From Allium sativum (Eukaryota > Streptophyta > Magnoliopsida > Asparagales > Amaryllidaceae), in NCBI GenBank assembly GCA_030737875.1, contig CM060915.1, positions 356,001,863-356,065,862 on the forward strand: a stretch of DNA of 64,000 nt, read 5' to 3'. Below are positions 1 to 10,064 of the stretch, piece by piece (position 1 is the stretch's first letter; each line of letters starts with the position of its first letter). The position numbers were made by a program, and so were the translations under genes. Under the pieces are notes generated by a model. The model had not been told where the DNA came from. It made no database searches and was given only the letters and a program-made list of their open reading frames with translations.

Positions 1-710
1 TTCTAATTCCTTTCCTCCTACCAATCGGATTATATTTATTAAAATTACATCATAGCCCTACTAATTTTGGAACACAAATAGATTAAAATTGAAAAATTGT
101 ATCTTTGTAAAACTAGGCCTTTATAAAACCATTTTCCGAAACCGTATTCCAAAACTTCTAAAACCCGTTTTTATTTTTCCTAAATAGTTTTAAAAATAAA
201 TTTCTTCGAATACAAGGCCAAGAACTCAATATTTCAAAAAAAGGTAGATTCGGAAATTCAACGAAGTAACGAATGGATAGACCTCTTAATCATATTTTCC
301 GAAATGGAAACGACATACTAACGTGAACTTTTCCCATTTTGGATCGAGTAATGGTCTTAATCGGAATTACCAACGAAACCAAAAACTAGAAATCGCGACT
401 ATCTCGGTTGTAGCTAGATTTTTGTCTAGTCTCCAAACTCGAATCAGGGGAATCCACCATATGTTGTCCTCATGCTCTTCACGACAAGATCACTAACGTA
501 CTGTGGGGGTAAGATAGAATCGGCTAGAAACCCGAACTCAACATACTTCAACTCTTAGTCGCTTAAAGCCCATCTTATATAATTAAGCCCGCAACTAATT
601 CCTCGTTGAAATAAATTAAAATGGATTAAGAAAGACGAAGAAAAATTGAAAAGAAAATCGAATCATGTTCTCTCATGAGTCCTAGTTTAACTAATTTCTC
701 TGATCATTTA
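1..710 (-). other. Leader/interior of a minus-strand LTR retrotransposon, cut by the window edge
   Basis: This stretch lies on the interior side of the primer-binding site at 711-728, so it should be the untranslated leader of an element transcribed right to left. I see no ORF of useful length on either strand, so gag, if present, lies outside the window. The sequence has no resemblance to the leader of the intact chromovirus further right, whose gag-pol ORF starts only about 170 bp from its PBS. Confidence 0.55.
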
Positions 711-728
711 ACCTATGCTCTGATACCA
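711..728 (-). other. Primer-binding site (initiator-Met tRNA type)
   Basis: Read on the minus strand this is TGGTATCAGAGCATAGGT, which starts with the 12 bases complementary to the 3' end of plant initiator-Met tRNA. It lies two bases inside the LTR edge at 731. The intact chromovirus carries the same first 17 bases at 29761-29779, at the same two-base spacing. Confidence 0.85.
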
Positions 729-2280
729 AATATAACACCCCACACTTTTCAGTGCCCAAATTTCGACAAAAAATCGAAACTCAAACACATCCAAGCATGG
801 AGCGTGTAAATCTGGTACCTGCAACAAATGAGCTGGGGCATAATCAGAGTATGATAAGATAAATCACATCATAAACAAAATAGGGTAAACCAGTATTAAC
901 GCAAGTAACTAACTTTTTCAAAGTAAGTCACTTTATTAATACCGAGCATGAGAGAGAACGAGAACCGAAAGCCAAACTAAAACACCTGTGAGAACCCGAC
1001 CTTCTCTAGAAAACCTGGGTGGTTGTAATGAGGAGGGGGGTCAGAACAACAAGATTCTGGTGAACAGCAAATGTACAACACATATTATTATACACATATG
1101 TATCCCGTTTGGTTTAACCCAAGACGTATGCCTATCAAGGTAAGTGATTCTAGCCTAACCTTGTAAAGGTTTTACACACGACTCTATACCCTTCTCAAGG
1201 TAATATTCCCAAAGTAGTAAATCGAGATAGGACGTTTACGCATATATTTGTGAACCATTTATACCAGAGCGTGGCTGGTTATTTAATCGAGGTTAGACCC
1301 CTAATCACGGAGTTTATATATATTCATTCGCTCATCCTCCATCATTTATTACCTCAATATCAATGATAGATATGGCGGATTCTTTCTAATTGCTTAAGAC
1401 CCTAGGAGGACCTATCGGTCACTTATTATTTCTCGATAATTTGTTTAATGTTAACATGAATTAGTCGGCAATAGCTACGGACCCTACTAGTTAAGGCTTC
1501 CGTCAATCACGCATATACCCTTGCCCAACATAAGGTGAGAGTTGGTACTTTATTGCTCGTTATACCTTCTAGCTAACCTTATTAGATAACCCCCCTTAGT
1601 CACTTATTACTTCCCGTAGGATAGGTAGCCATATCTGACGTTTTTAATTTCCATGTTTGGGTAGGCCCACAAGCACCTGTCATTTAAGACCCCTAAATTG
1701 AAAGACATATTCCTAGGTGGACCCTTCAACTCTAGCCGCTTAAGACCTAGGAAGTGGACTATACGCGAAGGTTATTAGGTTTGTATCCCATTAGTCTTTA
1801 GAACCTTTCCCTATTGGGATAAAGTGGGCGAAGTTATTAATTTATTCCCATTTAGTTTCTCTACACGGAAATACTATACGTACACAATTCATTACCATCA
1901 CGGGTTCATATGGTTAATCATATTTTACATTATTAACCTACTAAGTCCAACTCTATTTTTAATTATAAGTTCTATATTCATTTATATAAATAAGGAAGGT
2001 TATATATCCTCTTTTACCCTAGGATATTTATTTGGTTTCTCTCCTAATTTTGACTTAGTATTTAAACAACAATCAATATCCAAAATCTCTTTCTAATACC
2101 AATTTTCTTCTATTTCTTTGTTCATTGCTCTTTATGACCATAACAGTCATATTTTCCTAAGGCGACCATTTATCAGCACCAAGATATCTATTTATTTTAC
2201 CCATAACATACAATTACTATTCTTATTTATTTATTTATTGGTTGATTATTATATGTATATATGTTCATGCACCAGGCCTC

Positions 2281-2366
2281 TCACATTAAGTTGACTACTT
2301 GTGGACACTGGATTTGCCGATCGATTCCGAGCAGACTTCTTCCACAAGTTGAATTTAACCTCGTGC
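2281..2366 (-). other. Nested inverted-repeat module A in the LTR
   Basis: The arms CTTGTGGA (2298-2305) and TCCACAAG (2341-2348) pair perfectly. Outside them TTAAGTT (2286-2292) pairs with AATTTAA (2352-2358) with one G-T. The order of parts matches the modules at 22523-22704: CACATT, outer arm, inner arm, a CCGA/CGATTCC loop, inner arm, outer arm, AACCTCG. Confidence 0.65.
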
Positions 2367-2398
2367 CTTAGTACATTTACATTTACGTATTAGACCCC

Positions 2399-2480
2399 TC
2401 ACATTAAGCTGACTACCTATGGTTGCTGGATTTTCCGGTCGGTTCCGGGCAGGCTTATATCACAAGTTGAGCTTAACCTC
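2399..2480 (-). other. Nested inverted-repeat module B in the LTR
   Basis: This is a second, diverged copy of module A about 118 bp further on. The outer arms TTAAGCT (2404-2410) and AGCTTAA (2470-2476) are perfectly complementary although they differ from the arms of module A. The inner arm has decayed on its left side. The loop contains GGTCGGTTCCGGGCAGG, almost identical to the loop in the intact chromovirus LTRs. Confidence 0.6.
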
Positions 2481-3969
2481 GTGTCTAAATGCGATTATAA
2501 TTCAAATTTCCTAATTTGGGATGTACAACATTTATCCCAATTAATTTAGGAATTGTAACCATTATCCTATTATATTTACTTTCCCCAACAATGGTTACAA
2601 TTGTTAATTATTTATTTATGGCCTTATTTATAATAATTAATTACACTAATTGCTACCACGACCACCATAAATATATTCATTAAGTATGGAACATAATTTA
2701 CATGTATGATTCCATAAATTAATGCCATTCAACATTTCAAACCTTCAAACATTTAATACAACGTATAATTTACTGTTTGGGTGGATAATATGTGTATATT
2801 TATATTTTATGTTTTCATGCGGTCAACGTAGTTATCTTTTATTACTATTATTACTTGTTCTTTTAAATTTAATGATCTGGCTTAATTGACAAGCAAACAT
2901 TACTTTCTGCATTCAATCTTGTCGAAATGTTTCAATTCTTACAATAAGATCGTTAGCCGTAGTCATTGTAAATTATGCCTAAATTGTGGAATTGACATAT
3001 TTTCAAATCACAAGAAATATATGTAAGTATATAATATGGAATAGTTGATGCAAATTATGCATAAATATGTATATTTATATTTGTACGTACATTTGCACCA
3101 CTTTTCCCTTTTTGATCTTTTTATTATACCTCTTGTGATTTCAAAGTAATGCCTTTATATTCAAAAGGAGGAAAACGACATGTTTATAATAATTAAACCA
3201 AAATCCAACAATATTGAATACATACAGGCATATTTCTTTTAACATTACAATCACATAATTTATCAATCATACCTTTTTATCCCAATTCACGTATTTTATT
3301 ATTCAGCACTGAACTAAAGATCTGAAATGTAAGTCCAACTAATTGGTGTTTACATGGGATTGGTTTCCAGATCAATAGTGCATTGTAACAATTACAATAC
3401 ATTTTGCAAGATAACTACATGAAATAGGTGTATAAAAATTTAAGATTCCTGCAATTAATATTGTTCATAACCACAATTTGCAACTCAGAAATTTTGACAA
3501 TTTTTATAATCATATCTGATAGGTGTTAATCCTATTACAATCGTATTATAAGCAGATCTGATGGAAATAGGCATATAAACTTGAGATCTAATATAAACGA
3601 GATAAATATGTTATTATAAATGTATATATAAATTTCTCACCCACCTTACAACATCCAAACCCAAAGTTTGAACCCTTTTAGGCCCACAATTCCCAAATTC
3701 TTATATTTCTACAATTTATCTGAAAAGGGAAAAATTCTAAATCTGTAGAGATGTTAGAAAATAAGAAGAGAGGGGAGAATCTTTGTTGAGCGCAAATTTG
3801 CATTCTTTTCCATTGGATATAATAATCCTCTCAATTCTATGCGATTTGGATTTGATTTGTTGTATAAGAATATATTTTATTTAAGAAACTTGGTTTGGAG
3901 AACGAGGAAATGGCAGAGCTTCGTTGCCATCCACAGATTTATGTGGAAAAGAATGAGGCCTTACCCCTT

Positions 3970-3977
3970 TATTTATA
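3970..3977 (-). promoter_or_regulatory. LTR TATA box
   Basis: On the minus strand the sequence reads CTCCTATAAATAAAG. It lies about 406 bp inside the LTR's upstream edge, a typical U3 position, and about 120-140 bp downstream of the palindrome cluster at 4060-4120. It is a promoter candidate by position and sequence only. Confidence 0.55.
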
Positions 3978-4059
3978 GGAGTAGAATTGGCTTTGGACCG
4001 TTAGATCGATTTTAATTAACATCTGCCCATTCATATATTATTTTATTCAGCCAAACCCT

Positions 4060-4120
4060 AGCCGTCACTGCCTGGCTCGACCAAGCAGTGCCAGCCAGCG
4101 GTCGACCGCTTGGTCGACCT
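4060..4120. other. Palindrome cluster in U3
   Basis: It contains the 14-bp perfect palindrome AGCGGTCGACCGCT (4097-4110), then GGTCGACC (4112-4119), and a flanking inverted pair CACTGC/GCAGTG. Comparable clusters occupy the equivalent place in other LTRs of this window. Confidence 0.7.
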
Positions 4121-6000
4121 GGTAGTGAGATGGCTGGGGTAATTATTTCTTTCTATATATATATATATTATCCTATTTTATTTATTTTCCATGTGTTGTC
4201 GTATTTTGTTCGTAACTTTTTCATACGGACTCCGTTTGTGAAACTCTAAACAAGAAAGTTGGCCAGAATTCCGAGACGAGCGCATCGGTTATAGTTTTAT
4301 GGTCAAATTCCATCGTTTGCAAAGATTCCTTTTTTGAGATTCTAATTAAATAACTATTTATTGTCAAATTCCGTGTTGTTACAAATCAGGTTGTATCGCT
4401 CTAATTAATAATTTTTCCTATTTTTAAAGCTTAATTTAGTAGTTAGTACCATCATGAAATAATTTTCTGGATCTCAAAAAAGAAAACAGGACAAAAACGA
4501 GAACTTATAACTCAAAGTTTACAAGGTTCACTGAATAATATTTCAATAAACAATCAAATTCAATAGTTGAATTTGAACAACTAATTAATGTCATGGAAAA
4601 TGAAAATGACGATGACATGATAATTCCACTTGATGTAAAAAATGATACTGAAAATTTGGAAGATGATGATAGTGATGAAAATGAAGAAATATATGAAAAA
4701 GATGAAGATGCAATTAAAGTAATGGGCAATAGTGATATTAACAATCTTCATGAAAACAACCGTATTGTCAATAATTCTAAGTGTTTGGAAAATGATTTGA
4801 GTTTAAACATTCATTATCCTAGAATTTAAGATAATCTTCAAAGAGAACTTAGAAACTTGCTTATTGAATATGGACCTAAACAGAAATCTAATATTAATTT
4901 TCCAAAAGATGAATGGTTAAGAAGATTTTCTTCAAATTATTATATTCAAAATTTATCAAATGGAGAAATACATGGTATAGAATGGGTTAGTGTATTCCAA
5001 AGATTTAGATCGAGTTTTTTGTTTTTGTTGTAAGCTATTCAAAGCAAAACCATCAGAAAATCAACTAGCAAGTGAGAGAATTAGATATTTGAAACATCTT
5101 AGTAAAATACTTGAACAATATGAAATAGCGTCAAGCACCTTCAAAACTTGAAATCATTGAAAATGTTAAGACTTGGATTGAAGAAAATCAAACTATAGAC
5201 GAAAAACTACAAATGCAAATTAGAAATAACACATTACATTGGAAAAATGTAATGGTATGAATTATTGTTGTAATTGTAAAATGTCTTGCAATAAATAATT
5301 TGGCTTTTCGTGGAACAAATGAAACTATTAATGATGATGCTAAAGGAAATTTTCTAGGTCTTATTGAAATGATTTAGGAGTTTGATCTGGTAATGCAACA
5401 TCATTTTCATCTCACTATAAATATAGAAATTCATCATCATTATCTTAGTCATAAAATCCAATGAATTGATAACTATTCTAGCATCCAAAGTAGAAATGTT
5501 GTCATTAACAAAATTAAAGAGGCGAAATATTTTTATTATTATTCTTGATTGTACACCAGACTCAAGTCATAAAGAACATATGATTTTGATAATAAGATGT
5601 GTTGATGTGTCACATTCTCCAATAAAAATATAAGATTTTTTTTAGAGTTTAAGAATTTTGTTGATACTACTGGATTAGCTCTTTTTAATGAATTACAAAT
5701 TGCATTAAAAAACTTTGGGCTTAATATTGATGATGTTAGAGGGTAAGGATACGATAACGGATCTAATATGAAAGGGCGACATCAAGGCTTAAAAACAAGA
5801 TTGCTTGAAAAAAATCCAAGAGCATTTTACAAGCCATGTGGTTCTCACTGTCTTAATTTAGTATTACGTAACATAGAAAGTTGTTCATATAAAACGAAAT
5901 TATTTTTTGGAGCATGTCAATGTATATATCTAGCATTTTTTAGCTCAACAAAGCGATGACATGTTTTAATTGATCATATTAAAGGTTTGACTTTAAAACC

Positions 6001-6264
6001 ATTATCTAACACACGATGGGAGATTCATATTGAAAGTATTAAGGCAACAAAATCACAACCTTTTGAAATTAGAGAAGTTTTATTTAAATTAGCAGAAATT
6101 ACAGATGATGCAAAAGATTTAACTTCGAAACCATTATCTAACACACGATGGGAGAGTCATATTGAAAGAGTTAAGGCAATAAAATCACAGCTTTTTGAAA
6201 TTAGAGAAGCTTTGTTCAAATTAGCAGAAATTACAGATGATGCGAAACTAAGTAGAGATGCTCA
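6001..6264 (+). repeat. In-frame 132-bp tandem duplication inside the hAT pseudogene
   Basis: Two neighbouring 132-bp (44-codon) units start at 6001 and 6133. Both encode the PLSNTRWE ... EIREALFKLAEITDDAK segment with a few differences. The reading frame is kept through the junction, so the copy arose before or independently of the stops. Confidence 0.85.
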
Positions 6265-6301
6265 AACTTTAGCCACATGCGAGCTTTCAAGTTTTGAATT
6301 T

Positions 6302-6306
6302 ATAAT
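6302..6306. repeat. Target-site duplication ATAAT (left)
   Basis: ATAAT at 6302-6306 recurs at 12530-12534 immediately outside the right LTR. This gives the 5-bp duplication expected for LTR-element integration and fixes both edges of the inserted element. Confidence 0.9.
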
Positions 6307-6595
6307 TGTTAAGGAATGCGGAATGGATAGTTAAGGCAAAACAAACACTAAGGGAGGGGGGTTGAATAGTGTTTGTGAGAATTGAAACAAAATCTAAAAC
6401 TTATGTGAACTATGGAATGAATCAAACACCATAAACACAATAACAGGCACAAATACAAAATAAACAGAAATAAAAATGCTGAAAAGGAAAGAACATACTG
6501 GATTTAATATTGATTCGGATTACTCCTATGTCCAGTCCTGCACAATGTTGGATTGCACAGAGTTTTATTACTATGTCAACAGTCAAGTACACCCT

Positions 6596-6712
6596 CCTTG
6601 ATTTCACGGCTACAACTAATACCACCGATTTCTACTTCCCTGATTTCTCGGCTATAAGGAAACACCATTCCTACTTCCTTGATTTCTCGGCTACAAGGAT
6701 ACCATCGATTCC
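6596..6712. repeat. Imperfect tandem repeats in the copia LTR
   Basis: The phrase CTTGATTTCTCGGCTACAAGG followed by A(T)ACCACCGATTCCTACTTC recurs three times at a period of roughly 50-55 bp. The right LTR carries the same array near 11468-11590. Confidence 0.75.
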
Positions 6713-7024
6713 TCTTTTACTCAACCCAAACAATTACAAACAGCCCTAGAACTCTTCAATAGCACTTGATTCACAGAGAGATGAGAAGAGAGTGTAGCGA
6801 GAAGAAGTTGATCAAAACAGAACTGAATTCGGCAGAGTCTAAGTGTAGAAATCATAGAAATGATTAAGAATGATTATATAATGAAAGAGGATGAAAGTGG
6901 AGAAGAAGATATGTTTAAAAATTCGGTTTTAACCCCTTTTATAGTGTGTGAAAAGTTGCAATGTTTCAAATACATTTCAAATAGTTAAAAGACACTTCCT
7001 TCCAAATTTGAATTTCTGACAGTT

Positions 7025-7057
7025 ATATGTCGTCATGGTGTTTTTGTTATATCGACA
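7025..7057. promoter_or_regulatory. Decayed palindrome pair in the left copia LTR
   Basis: TATATGTCGTCAT and ATATCGACATA are point-mutated versions of the TATGTCGACATA pair at 11902-11931 in the right LTR. Their centres are 22 bp apart. They lie about 85-115 bp upstream of the minus-strand TATA box. Confidence 0.6.
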
Positions 7058-7633
7058 TACTTAGTGTATTTTTGAATTTTAAAACATTTTTCAAGTGTTT
7101 TGATATTAATATAATTCTGGAAATTATTGAATCAAAATATAGTATTGTAAATTAATATTATAAAGCAGAAAATCGTATGAAAACATAAATTTAAACTATA
7201 TAAACATATTTATAAAATTATAAAGTTTTAAACTATATAAATAAAATATATAAAATTTAAGTTTGAAAAATAAAGAAGAATAAGAAAGGAAAAAATTGAA
7301 AATAAAATAGAGAGGATTCAGGATAGAATTAAAAATCAGAATTTGAAAATTAGTATTTGAACCTGGAGTGCTATTTAGAGCCTTACATAATCTAGACTCT
7401 GTAACTATATTAATCTTGAACTCTTGAATTCTTGAAATCTTGAATACTCACGAGTCTTGAAATTTCTCTGATCTTTGAATCACTATCATCTTTAAAACTA
7501 TACAATCTTCAGTAATATTTCCTGCATATATATATATATATATATATATTCTATACATAAAGTGTTAGTATATATTTTATAATCAGTGATAATTGAAATA
7601 AGGTTGTTGTCATCAAAACTCCATTCTCCAACA

Positions 7634-7910
7634 ATCTCCCCTTTTTGATGATGACAACCTTAGTTTATAAAATGTCATACCCGTATATACCTGTTGATGA
7701 TGATCCTTCTAATACTCCCCCTGTCTGTAAAAATTCTATAAACTATTCCTATATTTTATAGTTTCTCCCCCTTTGGCATTATTAAAAAGAAATTCTAAGA
7801 GAACTTCCCCTAAATTGAATAACTTTCTGAATAAAACTTAAGTAACTAACCTATAAAGATACTCCCCCTTAATATATTAACTACTTCTAAGCATAATACT
7901 CCCCTTAATC
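7634..7910 (-). other. Array of polypurine tracts before the 3' LTR
   Basis: On the minus strand AAAAAGGGGGAGAT abuts the 3' LTR at 7634 and should prime plus-strand DNA synthesis. Further purine tracts of the AGGGGGAG type recur near 7715, 7767, 7806, 7862 and 7900. Such multiple tracts are a known peculiarity of SIRE-lineage copia elements. Confidence 0.7.
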
Positions 7911-8127
7911 TATTCAAACTTAGAATAATAATATCTAGCAATATGATGATTAAATACAAACCAATCCAAGTTGTTATTATTACATATGCTTGTTTGAATA
8001 CATATACACATCAAATCAAATCACACCATATGTCTTAATATATACAAGTTTCAAACAACAAATCCAAATCGCACCACACCATATGTTTTAGAATATTTAA
8101 ACAAATTGATCAAATCGTACCAAATAA

Positions 8128-8415
8128 TTAAATATTTCTTGGAACTTCAACCCATTCATCTTGTCCAGTAATTGGGTTCTTCTGGATGTCCTTCCACTCT
8201 TCTTCAATGTTATGTGATGTTTGATTGTTTTCATTTCTGAAATGAGAAGAGATATCCCAACGAATCACATCAAAATGTTTATCTTGATATTCTACCGTCC
8301 TAATTTGAATTAGCTCTAGTTTGCGCTGATTACGTAGTACTATGGAGAGAGTTTCCTTGAAAGAATTAAAAGAATCATCAAGATTTTCACTTATATTATG
8401 AATAGGATTTGCCAT
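8128..8415 (-). CDS. Short uncharacterised ORF in the env position (95 aa)
   Basis: The start is taken at the ATG at 8415 (MANPIHN...), because a TATA-like CCCTATTTAAG lies only about 70 bp upstream, inside the longer open frame. The product is polar with a central K/R/E-rich helix-like stretch and a tryptophan-containing C-terminus (EEEWKDIQKNP, DEWVEVP). I do not recognise the family. It has no signal peptide or membrane segment. It follows the broken ORF at 8686-9481 in the same direction, and a palindrome pair (8569-8601) precedes it. It could be a captured host fragment or an element-specific accessory protein. Confidence 0.4.
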   Translation of the reverse strand: MANPIHNISENLDDSFNSFKETLSIVLRNQRKLELIQIRTVEYQDKHFDVIRWDISSHFRNENNQTSHNIEEEWKDIQKNPITGQDEWVEVPRNI

Positions 8416-8568
8416 GGATTTGATGAGACATGAATAAGAAAGGAGTAATGAAATAATGAATTTTTCTAGAAGAAATGTACTTAAATAGGGTCTGGAATTG
8501 GTTGGATTTTGAATGGACATGAGTAGTTATTTTAATTTTAAAATTTGAAACAATTTGAAAATCTGTCA

Positions 8569-8601
8569 TATGTCGACATACTCTTTTTGTCATGTCGACA
8601 T
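8569..8601. promoter_or_regulatory. Paired TATGTCGACATA palindromes upstream of the 95-aa ORF
   Basis: TATGTCGACATA (8569-8580) is followed by ATGTCGACAT (8592-8601), with centres 22 bp apart. On the minus strand they lie about 80-110 bp upstream of the TATA-like element near 8480-8493, the same arrangement as in the LTR. Confidence 0.65.
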
Positions 8602-8685
8602 ACTATAGTGTTATATTTAAAAAATAATTTAAATTTTGAATTCTTTTGAACTCTATCTTAAGCTTCTTTTGATTGTTGATGATTT

Positions 8686-9481
8686 TCACTTGATTTTGAA
8701 CAATCGTATCTTTGTAAATAGCTTAGAAGTTGGATACTCAATACTTTCCATAGAAGAATCTTCTTCTTCTTTGACTTCCATTGGCTCTTGTTCTTGTTGC
8801 ATTCGAGCTTGTTTGTCCTCGAATGTCGCATACGGTTTAAAAGTAAGAGGAATTTTCATGAGATGAATGTTTGATGCGTCAAACACTTTTCTAGGGACAA
8901 ATTCTTATCCATGAAGATCAACGTTAAAGTATTTGAAAATGCGAGTGAGGTGAACACCATATAGAGGGTGTTTTCTTTTATAGATAAATCTATGGGCTTA
9001 ATTTCATTTAGAATCATTTCGGTCCAATTGATTATATATCCGCCCATAATAGCAAACAGAGCCTTTTGAACTTTGAGAGTTGGATTGTTGAAATTTCTGG
9101 AACGGGGAGTGATGGTATATTGGAGGAGAAGGCTGACAATTCTTGTTTTAGAGCGTAAGAGGCGATTTTTGAATTCCAGTGGAGCACCATCGTCAAATAT
9201 GTCATGAAATGTTTCCAAATCGGTTTCGCCGATAGCAAATTTGAAAAATCCGATCTCACACTTCTATAATTTAGAATAGTGCGTAAGAGTTTGGCATCGA
9301 GAAAAATTTGAGTGCCTTTGACACTACTCCAAATTTGACTTTCATTGCCTTCGTAAAATCCACGATTGAGATTTGCATAGAACATCTTTACGAGTTTGGG
9401 ATAACATACTTCGTCATTATGAAGATATCCTTTGATGGTTTTGGTTATCTTCAATTTTTGAGATGAACATGAGGAAGCCAC
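8686..9481 (-). pseudogene. Broken 'putative plant transposon protein' ORF in the env position
   Basis: Three overlapping minus-strand frames (9481-9032, 9218-8856, 8886-8686) join into one protein of roughly 260 residues if two frameshifts are allowed. The N-terminal part has a KLVKMFYANL motif and a 'V.G..I.LD..LL..IL' stretch, typical of the putative plant transposon protein domain found widely in plant elements. The middle has SLLLQYTITPRSRN, and the C-terminal part is acidic (EVKEEEDSSME). The expected start codon reads GTG instead of ATG at 9481, a further sign of decay. A palindrome pair and a TATA-like CTGTATATATC (near 9553-9568) lie upstream. The family call rests on motif memory, not a search. 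Confidence 0.55.
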
Positions 9482-9728
9482 TGGATTGATAATTTTGGAA
9501 GAGAATAGATATGAAGAATATAGTTTTGAGTTATGAATGAAAGGAAGAAAGGATAGATATATACAGAAATTGAATGGATATGAATTGAATGGATATTAAT
9601 TCAATAGGCACATCTTTCCAGACTGAAATGACACCTTTTCAGACCTTGAAAGTTGGTGAAAAGATTGGAGGAAAGTTTGAAAATTTAAAATTTTTAAATT
9701 CAAAATTAAATTTCAAAACTGGTTAGAT

Positions 9729-9760
9729 ACGTCGACATATACTTTTCTATATGTCGACAT
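9729..9760. promoter_or_regulatory. Paired GTCGAC palindromes upstream of the broken ORF
   Basis: ACGTCGACAT (GTCGAC at 9731-9736) and ATGTCGACAT (9751-9760) have centres 22 bp apart. They share flanking text with the pairs at 8569-8601 and 11902-11931 (a T-rich spacer, then ATACTT after the second palindrome). They lie about 250 bp upstream of the ORF start. Confidence 0.6.
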
Positions 9761-10064
9761 ACTTGACTTATTTCAAAGGATATTGGATTTTTTATGTTTT
9801 GAAATAATTTATCGATTTATATTTCAGGTTTAACGATTTCCTGAACTAATTCTAATCCTAATAAACACATAAACCAATTATTTTATTAATTTAGTGGTTA
9901 TTTAATATTATATTATCATTTTGAGTTTCAAAATTCAAAATTCAAATTTGAATTTAAAATTTTAAAAGTTTGTTTTTGAAGTTTTAAATTCAAACCAAAG
10001 AAAACAAACAAATAAACAAAGCAACCATTCAACCAAATAAAATTAAAATTTAATTAATGCATAC

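Larger units (their letters stand above)
731..4383 (-). repeat. 5' LTR of a minus-strand chromovirus-like element, 3.65 kb
   Basis: On the plus strand it opens with TATAACACCCC, a TG-to-TA decay of the usual TGTAACACCCC, and closes with TGTTGTTACA. The PBS sits directly on its left, so this is the 5' LTR of an element whose body lies to the left of the window. Several landmarks match the LTRs at 21356-24670 although overall similarity is low: two tandem inverted-repeat modules (2281-2480), a palindrome cluster (4060-4120), a TATA box, and a shared stretch with CATACGGACTCCGTTT near 4220. The partner LTR and left TSD are not in view, so the right edge rests on the terminal TTACA alone. Confidence 0.8.
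4453..6306 (+). pseudogene. hAT-family transposase pseudogene, 5' part
   Basis: Reading across frames gives a decayed hAT transposase of the plant TTF/zinc-finger-MYM type. The N-terminus is an S-G-S-Q-K-R-K stretch from 4453. Then come an acidic region (4593-4760), an ILDCTPDSSH block (about 5535-5570), GYDNGSNMKG (5748-5777), PCGSHCLNLVL (about 5836-5868), and the SNTRWE motif, which appears twice because of a local duplication. Stops and frameshifts are frequent (for example near 4827, 5030 and 5957). The gene is cut at 6306 by the copia-derived element and resumes at 12535. hAT transposases cut and paste DNA with a DDE nuclease; this copy cannot encode one. Family assignment is from motif order, not a search. 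Confidence 0.85.
6307..7633 (-). repeat. 3' LTR of the copia-derived element
   Basis: It begins TGTTAAGGAATGCGG and ends TTCTCCAACA on the plus strand, and matches 11173-12529 along its length. It lacks a short stretch near 6440 that the right copy has. A minus-strand TATA box (CACTATAAAAGG, near 6936-6949) and a decayed palindrome pair (7025-7057) mark U3. Confidence 0.9.

Noticed and set aside
9032..9481. 149-aa intact gene reading from 9481
   Set aside because: The first codon is GTG, unlikely as a plant start, and homology continues in another frame from about 9220. Annotated as part of a pseudogene.
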